A stretch of 11,736 nt of DNA from Armatimonadaceae bacterium (GCA_030446525.1 JAUJNC010000167.1:1-11736), one strand, 5' to 3'; shown: positions 1 to 7,365, counted from the first letter of the stretch. Numbers and translations are program-made. Notes: generated by a model from the letters alone, not told the origin.

Positions 1-108
1 AAACGCAGACCGCTTTACCTGATCGCACAGCGCGCCGGCTTCGATCCATCGGCGACGGCCGGCACGGACTCTGCAGACACGGGGGCTGCGGAGCAGGAAA
101 GGGCATAG
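1..108 (+). CDS. 3' end of an unidentified gene, cut by the window edge
   Basis: Frame 1 is open from the first base to a TAG at 106-108 and gives 35 residues. It begins with a basic and hydrophobic stretch (KRRPLYLIAQRAGFDPS) and ends in an Ala/Glu/Asp-rich tail typical of a disordered C-terminus. The strand agrees with rex downstream, but rex has its own strong promoter, so the two need not be co-transcribed. I do not recognise the family from so short a tail. A chance open frame is possible in such G+C-rich DNA. Confidence 0.4.
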   Translation, partial: KRRPLYLIAQRAGFDPSATAGTDSADTGAAEQERA

Positions 109-134
109 GGTCCGCTCGAACGCCTGCAAGCTAG

Positions 135-164
135 TTGACGGTGTTTTCGAGAGTTGGGTATAAT
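135..164 (+). promoter_or_regulatory. Sigma-70-type promoter of rex, probably leaderless
   Basis: A -35 box TTGACG (135-140) and a perfect -10 box TATAAT (159-164) are separated by 18 bp. The rex ATG is at 170-172, only five bases after the -10 box. The expected transcription start, about six or seven bases downstream of the -10 box, therefore falls on or next to the start codon, so the mRNA would have essentially no 5' leader. There is no room for a Shine-Dalgarno sequence. No inverted-repeat operator is evident in the promoter. Confidence 0.75.
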
Positions 165-169
165 GTACT

Positions 170-856
170 ATGCCGAAGTCCGAGACAGCCCCGGCTCGCC
201 CGACCACCAGTACGTCGGCATCCAAGGTACCGATCCCGACGCTGGAACGGCTGACCACGTACCTGCGCTGCCTCGTCGATTTGGGCGCGACCGACGTGGA
301 GACGATCTCGTCGGCCGAGATCGAGCAGCACACCGGCATCAACGCCGCGCAGTTCCGCAAGGACCTCTCTTACTTCGGAGAGTTCGGCAAACCGGGCGTC
401 GGCTACAACGTCGCCGAGCTGGAAAGCCGCATCGCCCGCATCCTGCAGATCCACAAGATCCAGCCCATCCTGCTCATCGGCGCGGGCAATCTCGGCTCGG
501 CGCTGCTAGGCTACCCCGGCCTGAAGGAACACAAATTCCACATCGTGGCCGCCTTCGACAACGACCCGCGCAAGATCGGCAAGCGGCTCTGGGACCATGA
601 CATCCTGGACTACCGCCGGCTGGGCGAGGTGAACGAGGTGATCGGGGCGCGCATCGCCATCCTTGCCGTCCCGGCGAGCGCGGCCCAGGCGGTGGCCCAG
701 AAAGCCGTGGAATCCGGCATACGCGCCATACTCAACTTCGCCCCGGTGATACTGCGGGTGCCCCGGCACGTCGTGGTGCGCAACGTCTCCTTTCTGCAGG
801 AGCTCGCGGTCCTGTCCTACCACCTGACCGCGGACGCGCGCAAAGCGGATAAGTGA
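170..856 (+). CDS. rex: Redox-sensing transcriptional repressor Rex
   Basis: Rex is a cytoplasmic homodimer that binds operator DNA when NAD+ is abundant and lets go when NADH rises, de-repressing fermentative and respiratory genes. The 228-residue product has the family architecture. An N-terminal winged helix (about 22-85) contains the conserved stretch around FGEFGKPGVGYN (69-80). It is followed by a Rossmann domain with the dinucleotide loop GAGNLGSAL (104-112), the Asp-containing strand AFDNDPRKIG (128-137) and the conserved ILNFAPV segment (187-193). The first 20 residues are an Ala/Ser/Thr/Pro-rich extension. The ATG at 170 is chosen because the promoter's -10 box ends at 164. The next gene starts three bases after the stop, so the two are probably co-transcribed. 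No Rex operator was found in the window, so the regulon cannot be inferred here. Identification is very secure. Confidence 0.96.
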   Translation: MPKSETAPARPTTSTSASKVPIPTLERLTTYLRCLVDLGATDVETISSAEIEQHTGINAAQFRKDLSYFGEFGKPGVGYNVAELESRIARILQIHKIQPILLIGAGNLGSALLGYPGLKEHKFHIVAAFDNDPRKIGKRLWDHDILDYRRLGEVNEVIGARIAILAVPASAAQAVAQKAVESGIRAILNFAPVILRVPRHVVVRNVSFLQELAVLSYHLTADARKADK

Positions 857-859
857 CGC

Positions 860-1765
860 GTGACCGGGAAGACTTCGCCGATCCCTGCCGTGGTGCGCCG
901 CCTGTTCCCGCTCCTTGTCATGAGCCTCCTGGCCACCGGCGCGATGCTGGCCGGCTTCCTGCTGGGGAGCCGCCCCCTGCCCCCGCCCGTGCGCCGGCTC
1001 GACGTCACCGTGGTCAACGTCGGCAACGGGGAGGCGTCCTGGATCCGCACGCCCCGTGACCGGTTCATCCTGATCGGCGGGGGCCCGCCCGGGGCGGGGC
1101 CGAAGGTGGCCGACGCGCTCCGGGCGGCGGGGGCCCGGCACATCGACCTGCTCGTCCTGCCCTACCCCTATGCGGAGGCGATCGGCGGCGTCCCGGACGT
1201 GCTGCGGCACTTCGAAGTGCGCGCCGCCCTGGAGACGGGCTACCCCCGTCCCGACCAGGCGGTCAACCAGGTGCAGGAGGAGGTCCGCGCCCTGCTCGCC
1301 GCGCGCAGCGTCCCGGTCCAGATCGCCCGCGCCGGCCAGAAGCTCGCCCTGGACGGCGTCCGCTTGGAGGTGCTCGCCCCCGCCGAGCCGCTCCCTTCCG
1401 CCGCCCCGGGGGCCGCCAACAGCTCCCTGGTCCTGCGGGCGGCGTTCGGCAACACGGTGTTCCTGTTCGCGGGTGGGCTGGAGCGGGCCGGCGAAACGGC
1501 GCTCATCGCCCGCGGGCCGGACCTGCGGGCCGGGTGGCTCCGCGTCGCCCGCTTCGGCACGCGCAACGCTACCTCGCCGGAGTTCTTGCGCCTGGTGCGC
1601 CCCTCCGTCGCCGTGATCAGCGTCGCGCGGGGTAACTTCGACGGCTACCCGCACCGCGAAACTCTGGAGCGGCTGGCGGCGTCCGGCGCCCGCGTCTTCC
1701 GTACGGACGAAGCCGACGGCGACCTGTCTTTCTGGAGCGACGGATTTCAGGTGGGGACGCTCTAG
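860..1765 (+). CDS. Membrane-anchored ComEC-like MBL-fold protein lacking metal ligands
   Basis: The 301-residue product has a short N-terminus, one hydrophobic helix (about 12-35, after VVRR) and a domain that follows the pattern of the C-terminal metallo-beta-lactamase-fold region of ComEC/Rec2, the competence DNA channel. The usual landmarks are present but chemically replaced. DVGQGD appears as NVGNGEA (53-59) and the DGG turn as GGG (73-75). The HxHxDH motif before IGG appears as PYPYAEAIGG (101-110). The GD metal site appears as GGL (205-207) and the HHGS block as RFGTRNATS (231-239). The final YPHRETLERL (263-272) matches the family's usual closing helix. The fold is thus probably kept while hydrolysis is lost; this is inference from motif comparison, not a solved function. 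The GTG start three bases after rex suggests a shared transcript. The ten-helix ComEC channel itself is absent. The gene converges on the GspE/PilB-type ATPase, sharing CTAG at the two stops. Confidence 0.7.
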   Translation: MTGKTSPIPAVVRRLFPLLVMSLLATGAMLAGFLLGSRPLPPPVRRLDVTVVNVGNGEASWIRTPRDRFILIGGGPPGAGPKVADALRAAGARHIDLLVLPYPYAEAIGGVPDVLRHFEVRAALETGYPRPDQAVNQVQEEVRALLAARSVPVQIARAGQKLALDGVRLEVLAPAEPLPSAAPGAANSSLVLRAAFGNTVFLFAGGLERAGETALIARGPDLRAGWLRVARFGTRNATSPEFLRLVRPSVAVISVARGNFDGYPHRETLERLAASGARVFRTDEADGDLSFWSDGFQVGTL

Positions 1766-3471
1766 TCGGCCTTGACGTGGACGCGCCGCAGCACCTCGTC
1801 CACCGACGTCAGGCCCGCGCGCACCTTGGCGAGGGCGTCTTCCTGTATCGGCGTCATCCCCGCCGCGACCGCCGCACCGCGCAGCTGCGCGCCGGGGGCC
1901 TGCGCCATGATCAGCCGGGAAAACTCCTCACCGGTGATCATCACCTCGTGAACGCCCACGCGCCCTTTGTGGCCCGTCTCCCCGCAGGCCGGACATCCCC
2001 GGGGGCGCCAGATCGTCTCGGCGGGGCCCAGCCCCAGCAGTGCCACTTCGGAGGGCGTCGGCGGCTCCTGCACCCGGCACCTGGGGCAGAGCCGGCGCGT
2101 CAGGCGCTGGGCCACGACGCCGATCAGGCCCGAGGCGATCAGGAAGGGCGGCACCCCCATATCCAGGAGCCGCGTCACCGCCGTGGGCGCGTCGTTGGCG
2201 TGCAGCGTGGACAGCACCAGGTGGCCGGTCATGGCCGCCCGGAAGGCGATCTCGGCGGTCTCGGCGTCGCGGATCTCGCCCACCAGGACCACGTCCGGGT
2301 CCTGGCGCAGGATCGCCCGCAGCTGCCGCGCGAACGTCAGGCCGGCCTTCTCGTGAACCGCCGACTGGTTGATCCCGTCCAGGTCGTATTCGATGGGATC
2401 CTCGCAGGTGATGATGTTCGTGGCCTCATTTTTGATCGTGCGGAGCGCCGAGTAGAGCGTGGTGGTTTTGCCGCTGCCCGTCGGCCCGGTCACCAGGATG
2501 ATGCCGAACGGGCGGCGGATCAGCTGCCCGAAGCGCTCCAGGTTGACCGCCGACATGTCGAGATCTTCCAAGCGGCGCAGGGCGGCGCCCTTGTCCAGCA
2601 CGCGCATGACCACGCGCTCGCCGTAGTGCGTCGGCAGAGTGGACACGCGCAGGTCGAGCGAGCGCCCCTCGACCACGAGCGGGATGCGGCCGTCCTGGGG
2701 CAGCCGCTTCTCCGAGATGTCCAGCTCGGCCATGATCTTCATGCGCGAGATGCAGGCGGCCTGCAGCACCTTGGGCAGCACCCGCACGCGGCGCAGCACG
2801 CCGTCGACCCGGTAGCGGACCTCGACGTTGGTGCGGCGCGGCTCCAGATGGATGTCGGAGGCGCGCGCCCGTACGGCCTCGGTGAGCAGCAGGTTCACCA
2901 TCTTGATCACCGGCGCCTGTTCCGACGCGTTGATCAGATCCTTCACGTTGCCGGGATCTTCTTCCTCACGCTCGATGGAGATGTCGTCGATCACCGAGTC
3001 GAGGGTTTCGCCGCTTGAGGCGTCCGCCAGGGAGCCGTAGTAGCCTTCAATGACTTTTCGCAGGGCGGACTCGTCGGCGTACAGGGGCTCGGGACGCAGC
3101 CGGGTGGCGCTCTGGAGCAGATCGAGCGACTCCACATCGTTGGGGTTCGCCATGGCGACCCGCAGCCTCCCCCCGACCACCCCGATGGGCAGGAGCACAT
3201 AGTTGCGGGCGATCTGCGAAGGCACGAGCGCGATCGTTTGCGGGTCTACGACAGCGTTGAGGACGTCACAGTACGGCACGTCGAGCTGCGCCGCGCGCGC
3301 TTCCTGGACGTCCTGCGCGGTGATGAGTCCCTGTGCCAGCAGGATCTCGCCGACTCGCTTTCCGGTGCGCTGCTGCTCGCCCAGGGCCGCCGTCAGCTCC
3401 TCCTGTGTGATCTTGCCCATGCGGATCCATATTTCGCCGAGCTTGGCGTGTCCCATCAAGCTGCTTATCAT
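1762..3471 (-). CDS. GspE/PilB-family type II secretion / type IV pilus assembly ATPase
   Basis: This cytoplasmic hexameric ATPase powers pilus or pseudopilus assembly at the inner membrane. The 569-residue product (from the ATG at 3471) has an N-terminal MshEN/GSPII_E_N domain (about 10-150), an acidic linker, then the motor. The motor has Walker A GPTGSGKT (329-336), the Asp-box region around ITCEDPIEYD (354-363), Walker B with DVVLVGE (393-399) and the His-box STLHAND. A zinc-binding CPRC (462-465) and CPAC (493-496) pair follows, typical of GspE and PilB. An in-frame GTG lies nine bases further upstream, but GGAGGTGA ending five bases before the ATG at 3471 favours the ATG. Pilus (PilB), secretion (GspE) and competence versions cannot be separated without the missing pilin and inner-membrane partner genes. 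The ComEC-like neighbour hints at a competence or pilus role. Confidence 0.95.
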   Translation of the reverse strand: MISSLMGHAKLGEIWIRMGKITQEELTAALGEQQRTGKRVGEILLAQGLITAQDVQEARAAQLDVPYCDVLNAVVDPQTIALVPSQIARNYVLLPIGVVGGRLRVAMANPNDVESLDLLQSATRLRPEPLYADESALRKVIEGYYGSLADASSGETLDSVIDDISIEREEEDPGNVKDLINASEQAPVIKMVNLLLTEAVRARASDIHLEPRRTNVEVRYRVDGVLRRVRVLPKVLQAACISRMKIMAELDISEKRLPQDGRIPLVVEGRSLDLRVSTLPTHYGERVVMRVLDKGAALRRLEDLDMSAVNLERFGQLIRRPFGIILVTGPTGSGKTTTLYSALRTIKNEATNIITCEDPIEYDLDGINQSAVHEKAGLTFARQLRAILRQDPDVVLVGEIRDAETAEIAFRAAMTGHLVLSTLHANDAPTAVTRLLDMGVPPFLIASGLIGVVAQRLTRRLCPRCRVQEPPTPSEVALLGLGPAETIWRPRGCPACGETGHKGRVGVHEVMITGEEFSRLIMAQAPGAQLRGAAVAAGMTPIQEDALAKVRAGLTSVDEVLRRVHVKAD

Positions 3472-3476
3472 CTTCG

Positions 3477-3497
3477 TCACCTCCGGTGCCTATTATC
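3477..3497 (-). promoter_or_regulatory. -10 box and strong Shine-Dalgarno deciding the ATPase start
   Basis: On the minus strand, GATAAT (3497-3492) is followed seven bases later by GGAGGTGA (3484-3477), then five bases and the ATG at 3471. The ribosome site is near-perfect and selects this ATG over the GTG at 3480, which lies inside the Shine-Dalgarno sequence. The -10 assignment is weaker, as no good -35 box is visible at 16-18 bp. Confidence 0.6.
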
Positions 3498-3545
3498 GGC
3501 AGATCGGGCGAAAGCTGCACGGCCTTTTGTGACGGCCCGGCCGGG

Positions 3546-3551
3546 TACAAT
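3546..3551 (+). promoter_or_regulatory. Possible -10 box of the cyclase-ketosynthase unit
   Basis: TACAAT at 3546-3551 lies 16 bases before the ATG at 3568, and an AGGGTGG purine stretch (3553-3559) lies between them. No convincing -35 box is present; TTGTGA at 3527 is only 13 bp away. The 96-bp divergent gap with the ATPase gene must hold promoters for both directions. Confidence 0.35.
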
Positions 3552-3567
3552 AAGGGTGGCTTGTCCG

Positions 3568-4020
3568 ATGCACACCGAGAACCAGATCGTCATCCGGGGC
3601 GACAAAGCGCGCATCTTCGCCGTCGCCGCCGCCATCGCGGACTGGCCGCGCCTCCTCCCCCACTACCGCTGGGTCCGCGTCTTCGAAGACGACGGCCGCG
3701 TGAAACAGGCGGAGATGGCGGCGCGGCGCGGGCGGTTCCCTGTCAAATGGCGCACCGCGCAGGTCGTCTTGCCGGAAGAGGATCGCATCCTGTTCTTTCA
3801 CACCGGCGGCGTGACGCGGGGCATGTACGTGGAATGGAACCTGGCGGACGAGCCGGACGCGGGAGGCGTGCGCGTCACGATCGCGCACGCGCTCACGTAT
3901 CCGGTCCCCCCGCTCACCGGCTGGTTCGCGCGCCACGTCGTCGGCGCCCTGTTCATCCACCACATCGCCGGTCTCACCCTGGCACGTGTCAAGGAGATCG
4001 TCGAGGCAGAGGCGCATTAG
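3568..4020 (+). CDS. SRPBCC-family (polyketide cyclase / START-like) protein
   Basis: The 150-residue product matches the SRPBCC superfamily, whose helix-grip fold encloses a hydrophobic pocket for lipids, polyketides or sterols. Typical features are the early helix with DWPRLLPHYRWVRV (25-38), alternating strands such as GMYVEWNL (85-92) and GVRVTIAHAL (100-109), and a long C-terminal helix (about 117-148). The same pattern occurs in aromatase/cyclases of type II polyketide synthases and in COQ10-like lipid carriers. There is no signal peptide or obvious membrane anchor. It is translated just ahead of the FabF-like ketosynthase, so a role in handling a ketosynthase product or a lipid is plausible, but the substrate is unknown. 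The start is an ATG with AGGG about ten bases upstream. The family is fairly sure; the function is not. Confidence 0.8.
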   Translation: MHTENQIVIRGDKARIFAVAAAIADWPRLLPHYRWVRVFEDDGRVKQAEMAARRGRFPVKWRTAQVVLPEEDRILFFHTGGVTRGMYVEWNLADEPDAGGVRVTIAHALTYPVPPLTGWFARHVVGALFIHHIAGLTLARVKEIVEAEAH

Positions 4021-4036
4021 AAAGGCATGGTCGTCT

Positions 4037-5302
4037 TTGAAACAAAAACCGGGCGGCGGGCCGGCCGCCGATGATATCGTTATAACGGGCATCGGGGCGG
4101 TGACGCCCATCGGGAGCGGGGCCGAGGGACTGTGGGCGGGGGCGATGGCCGGGCGCTCCGCCGTAGAGCGGCTGACGCGTTTCGACCCCGCGCCGTTCGC
4201 CACGCACATCGGGGCCGAGGTGCGCGACTTCGACCCCGCCGACTACCTCGAGCCCAAGCGCGCGCGCCGGCTGGACCGCTTTTCGCAGTTCGCGGTCGCG
4301 TCGGCCGGGATGGCCCTCGCCGACGCGGGTCTGGCCCCCGGCGGAATCGCCCCGGAGCGCGTGGGCGTTTGCCTGGGGACGGCGCTCGGCGGGGTGTCGT
4401 TCGGGGAAAAAGAGCACGCGGCGTATCTCGCCGGTGGTCCGCGCGCCGTTTCCCCGCAGATCGCCCTCTCGATCTTCCCCGGCGCCGGCTCGTGCAACAT
4501 CGCCATCGAGTGGGGCTTCACGGGGCCGGCCACGGCCAACGGCGACTCGTGCGCCTCCGCCCCCATCGCGCTCGGGCACGCGATGCACTACCTCCTGCGG
4601 GGCGACGCCGACGTGATGCTGGCGGGCGGCGCGGAGGCGCCGCTCGCCCCCCTCGCGTTCGGCGCGTTCGCGCTGATCCGCGCCATGAGCCGGCGCAACG
4701 ACGACCCCGCGCGGGCGTGCCGGCCCTTCGACAGGGACCGCGACGGGTTCGTGATGGGTGAAGGCGCCGCGATCCTGGCCCTCGAGACGCGCGCGCACGC
4801 CGAAAAGCGCGGCGCGCGCGTGTACGCCGAGCTGCTTTCCTACGCCCTGACCAACGACGGCTTCCACATGGCCGCCCCGCGCCCGGACGCGGGCGCCGCC
4901 GCGCGCGCGATGCGGGACGCGCTCCGCCGGGCGAAGGTCGCCCCGGAGGAGGTGGCCGCCGTCTCCGCGCACGGCTCGTCCACACCGCTCAACGACGGCA
5001 CCGAGACCCGGGCGATCAAGGAGGTCCTGGGGGCGAGAGCGTACCAGACGCCGGTTTTCGCCACCAAGGCCCTGCACGCACACGCCCTCGGGGCCACGGG
5101 CGCTTTCGAGGCGGCCCTGTGCTGCCTGGCCCTGCGCCACGGCATGCTGCCGGCCACCATCAACCACGACGTCCCGGACCCGGAATGCGACCTGGACTAC
5201 GTCGCCGACGGCCCGCGCCCGTTCACGCCCGGCCCGATCCTGTCCAACTCCTTCGGCTTCGGCGGCATCAACGCCTGTCTGGTCCTCGCCCCGCCGCGCT
5301 GA
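4037..5302 (+). CDS. Beta-ketoacyl-ACP synthase II (FabF-like ketosynthase)
   Basis: This thiolase-fold enzyme condenses malonyl-ACP with an acyl-enzyme, extending fatty acid or polyketide chains in the cytoplasm. From the TTG at 4037 the product has 421 residues, close to E. coli FabF. The catalytic Cys lies in GDSCASA (Cys172), where FabF usually has TACTSG. The two catalytic His residues lie in SAHGSSTPLND (His312) and KALHAHALGATG (His349, with Lys344). The Cys-His and His-His spacings (140 and 37 residues) equal those of E. coli FabF. NSFGFGG (404-410) is the usual C-terminal motif. The start is uncertain: the TTG has GAAAGG 11 bases upstream, while a GTG at 3986 would overlap the preceding gene by 35 bp. 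No ACP, chain-length factor or other fab gene is adjacent, so this may serve a specialised pathway with the SRPBCC protein rather than bulk fatty acid synthesis. Confidence 0.93.
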   Translation: MKQKPGGGPAADDIVITGIGAVTPIGSGAEGLWAGAMAGRSAVERLTRFDPAPFATHIGAEVRDFDPADYLEPKRARRLDRFSQFAVASAGMALADAGLAPGGIAPERVGVCLGTALGGVSFGEKEHAAYLAGGPRAVSPQIALSIFPGAGSCNIAIEWGFTGPATANGDSCASAPIALGHAMHYLLRGDADVMLAGGAEAPLAPLAFGAFALIRAMSRRNDDPARACRPFDRDRDGFVMGEGAAILALETRAHAEKRGARVYAELLSYALTNDGFHMAAPRPDAGAAARAMRDALRRAKVAPEEVAAVSAHGSSTPLNDGTETRAIKEVLGARAYQTPVFATKALHAHALGATGAFEAALCCLALRHGMLPATINHDVPDPECDLDYVADGPRPFTPGPILSNSFGFGGINACLVLAPPR

Positions 5303-5344
5303 CACCCCGGGCGCCGGGACGAGCGCGCCGATCATCACGCCCGT

Positions 5345-5373
5345 TTGACAAAGGCGCTCGCGATGGCTATACT
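5345..5373 (+). promoter_or_regulatory. Consensus sigma-70-type promoter of the glycosyltransferase gene
   Basis: A perfect TTGACA (5345-5350) and TATACT (5368-5373) are separated by exactly 17 bp. The ATG at 5382 follows the -10 box by eight bases, so the transcript would have at most one or two leader bases. This repeats the arrangement at rex. The gap between the ketosynthase and this gene (5303-5381) otherwise holds only a small CCCGG/CCGGG hairpin without a T tract. Confidence 0.75.
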
Positions 5374-5381
5374 GGGGCGTT

Positions 5382-6466
5382 ATGCGGATCGCTTTCCTCG
5401 GCCACTCGATCGTTTCGGACTGGAACCACGGCAACGCCCACTTCTTCCGCGGCCTGATCAAGGAGCTGCATCGGCGCGGGCATCCGGTCACCTTTTTCGA
5501 GCCGCGGGGGGCCTGGAGCCTCGAACAGCTTAAGGACGAGAAGGACGGCCCAAGATCCCCTTTCCGACTTCGCCGCACGCTTCCCGTTCGTCACGGCGCG
5601 CTTCTACGACGAGCACCACGGACGGATGACGACGCTCCTGCGTTCGACGCCGTTCTGGTCCACGAGTGGTAGGACACGCCCTCGTGCGTGGCCTGGGCCG
5701 GATGGCGCGTGCCCTGCCTGCCCCCGTCCTCTACTACGACACGCACCACCGGGCCGCGACGGATCGGGGAGGTCCGGCAGCGGGAGGGCTCCCCCGATTC
5801 GACGGCGTGATCGCCTTCAGCGCGTCGCTGCGGAACCTCTTCGTCGGCCGCTTCGGCACGGATCCTTCGCGGACCTTCGTGCTCCATGAGGCCGCGACTC
5901 GGAAGAGTTCGCCCCGCGGATCGGTGAGGACCCGGTGCGCGACCTGGTCCATTCGTCGGCAACTGGTCCGAGGAGCGGGCGGGGGAGATGGTGACGTACT
6001 TCTTCGCGCCGGGGGGCATGACCAAGTCGCTCTGGGGCGTGCTGTATCCGGAGTGGATCCAGACATGGATGCGGGCGAGCGGCGTGGGTACGGGGGTTAC
6101 CTCCCCAACACCGACGTGCCGCGCGTCGCCGCCCAGAGCCGGACTGGTCGCGCACATCCACCGGGGGCCCTACCGCACGCTCCTGCCCGGCACCCCCACG
6201 ATACGCATGTTCGAAGCGCTGGCCTGCGGCGCATGCCTGGTCTCCACCCCCTGGGACGACGCGGAGGGTCTGTTCCGCCCCGGCGATTACGTCCACCTGC
6301 CCCCGGCGACCCGGAAGCTGCCTACAAAGCCCTCCTTGCCGACCCGCCGGCGCGCACCGCCTACGGTCAGCGGGGACGCTTGAAACCATCCTGGCGCGAC
6401 ACACCTGCGGCCACCCGGGCGGACGAACTGATCGGCATCCTGTCCCGGCCGCTCAAGGGCGCGTGA
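5382..6466 (+). pseudogene. CgeB-family glycosyltransferase, broken by multiple frameshifts
   Basis: The N-terminus (MRIAFLGHSIVSDWNHGNAH, then RGLIKELHRRGHPVTFFEP) is that of CgeB-like glycosyltransferases (GT-B fold, transferring sugar from a nucleotide donor). The C-terminal donor-site region LPGTPTIRMFEALACGACLV, then STPWDDAEGLFRPGDYV, lies near 6187-6300. The end, ADELIGILSRPLKGA, stops at 6466. In between, the homologous reading switches frame several times. Examples are FPFVTARFYDEHHGRMTTLL (about 5580-5640), then FDAVLVHEW (5643-5669), then ALPAPVLYYDTHHRAATDRG, then FVGNWSEERAGEMVTYFFAP (about 5953-6015). The pieces stay collinear and well conserved, so single-base indels in the sequence or assembly are more likely than true decay. 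The intact protein would have roughly 360 residues. The 3' end overlaps the ribF stop by 14 bp, convergently. Confidence 0.75.
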
Positions 6467-7365
6467 CGCGGCGCCGCGTTTCGTCGACGTCGCGGGCCAT
6501 CTGCGCGACCAGCGCTTCCAGCGTGTCGAACCTCTCTTCCCCGCGCAGGTAGGCGAGGAACTCGACCGAGACGGCCTCGCCGTAGATCTCGTCGGAAAAG
6601 CCGTCCAGCAGGTAGGCTTCGACCGTGCGCGTCCCGGCCTGAACGACCGTCAGTTAGATTGCCGACGCTGATGGCGGCGCGGCGCCACGCCGCGCACCCG
6701 GACGCGCCCGGCATACGCCCGTGGCCGGGCACCAGCACGTCGGGCGGCGGCGCCGCGTTGGCGGTGGGGTATCCGGTGCGCCCCAGGCGGCGGCCCAGGA
6801 CCACCTCCCCCGGAGCGCGTACGGGCGGCCCAGCAGAAGCGCCGCTTCCTCGACCGCGCCCACCGCCCACCATGCCGCGGATCACCGTGGAGCGGGCAGG
6901 AACGCCGCCGACGAGCAGGGGCGGCACCACCCGCAGGGTGAAGCCATGCCGCTGGCCCGCCTCGCGCAAGGAAACCACGTCGCCCGCGCGGTTACAGCCG
7001 TAGCGGAAGTCGTCGCCCACCACGACGACGCGCGCCCGCAGCCGCTGGACGAGGACGCTCCACGAACTCGTCCGGGGTCTGCGCGGCGAAGTCCGGTCGA
7101 AGCGGGCGACGGCCACGACGCGCGCGCCGTGCGCCCGGGCGAACCGGCGCGCTGGTCGAGCGTCGTGAGCAGCCGCGGCACGCGCGATGGGGAAGACGGC
7201 CGCCGGGTGCGGGTGGAACGTCAGCGCCGCCGGCACAGCCAGGCCGCCGGCGGCCTCCGCCGCCGCCGCGAGCAGCGCCTGGTGGTACCCCGGTGCACAC
7301 TTCGTCGAAGACGCCCAGGGCGACGGCGAGCGGCGGCATGTCGCCCGGCAGATCGGAAAGGTCAT
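6453..7365 (-). pseudogene. ribF: Bifunctional riboflavin kinase / FAD synthetase, frameshifted
   Basis: RibF converts riboflavin to FMN and then FAD. Its landmarks are all present but in changing frames. LAVALGVFDEV (just after the ATG at 7365) is followed by VHRG once one base is removed, as in the nucleotidyltransferase motif. Further on come ALTFHPHPAAVF, then RARVVVVGDDFRYGCNRAGD (about 7050-6990) and RSTVIRGMVGGG. The kinase-domain motif GYPTAN lies near 6765. The C-terminal run from RTVEAYLLDGFSDEIYGEAV through RFDTLEALVAQMARDVDE reaches the TGA at 6455-6453. Several single-base shifts separate these blocks. Because ribF is normally essential, sequencing indels are the likeliest cause. 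It is the last gene of the rbfA-nrnA-truB-ribF set and ends convergently, overlapping the glycosyltransferase stop. Length without the shifts would be about 300 residues, normal for RibF. Confidence 0.85.

Noticed and set aside
3527..3551. TTGTGA as a Rex operator half-site in the divergent promoter region
   Set aside because: Rex operators are inverted repeats (TTGTGA...TCACAA); no second half-site lies at the right distance.
5304..5317. Small CCCGG/CCGGG hairpin after the ketosynthase as a terminator
   Set aside because: The stem is only five base pairs and no T tract follows.
3989..5578. A 529-codon open frame on the minus strand opposite the ketosynthase
   Set aside because: The plus strand encodes a complete FabF with correct catalytic spacing; the antisense product is low-complexity Arg/Gly/Ala sequence.
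5382..6466. True pseudogenisation of the glycosyltransferase gene
   Set aside because: Its promoter is near-consensus, conserved motifs persist across each shift, and neighbouring essential genes show the same damage, so sequence error is favoured, though not proven.
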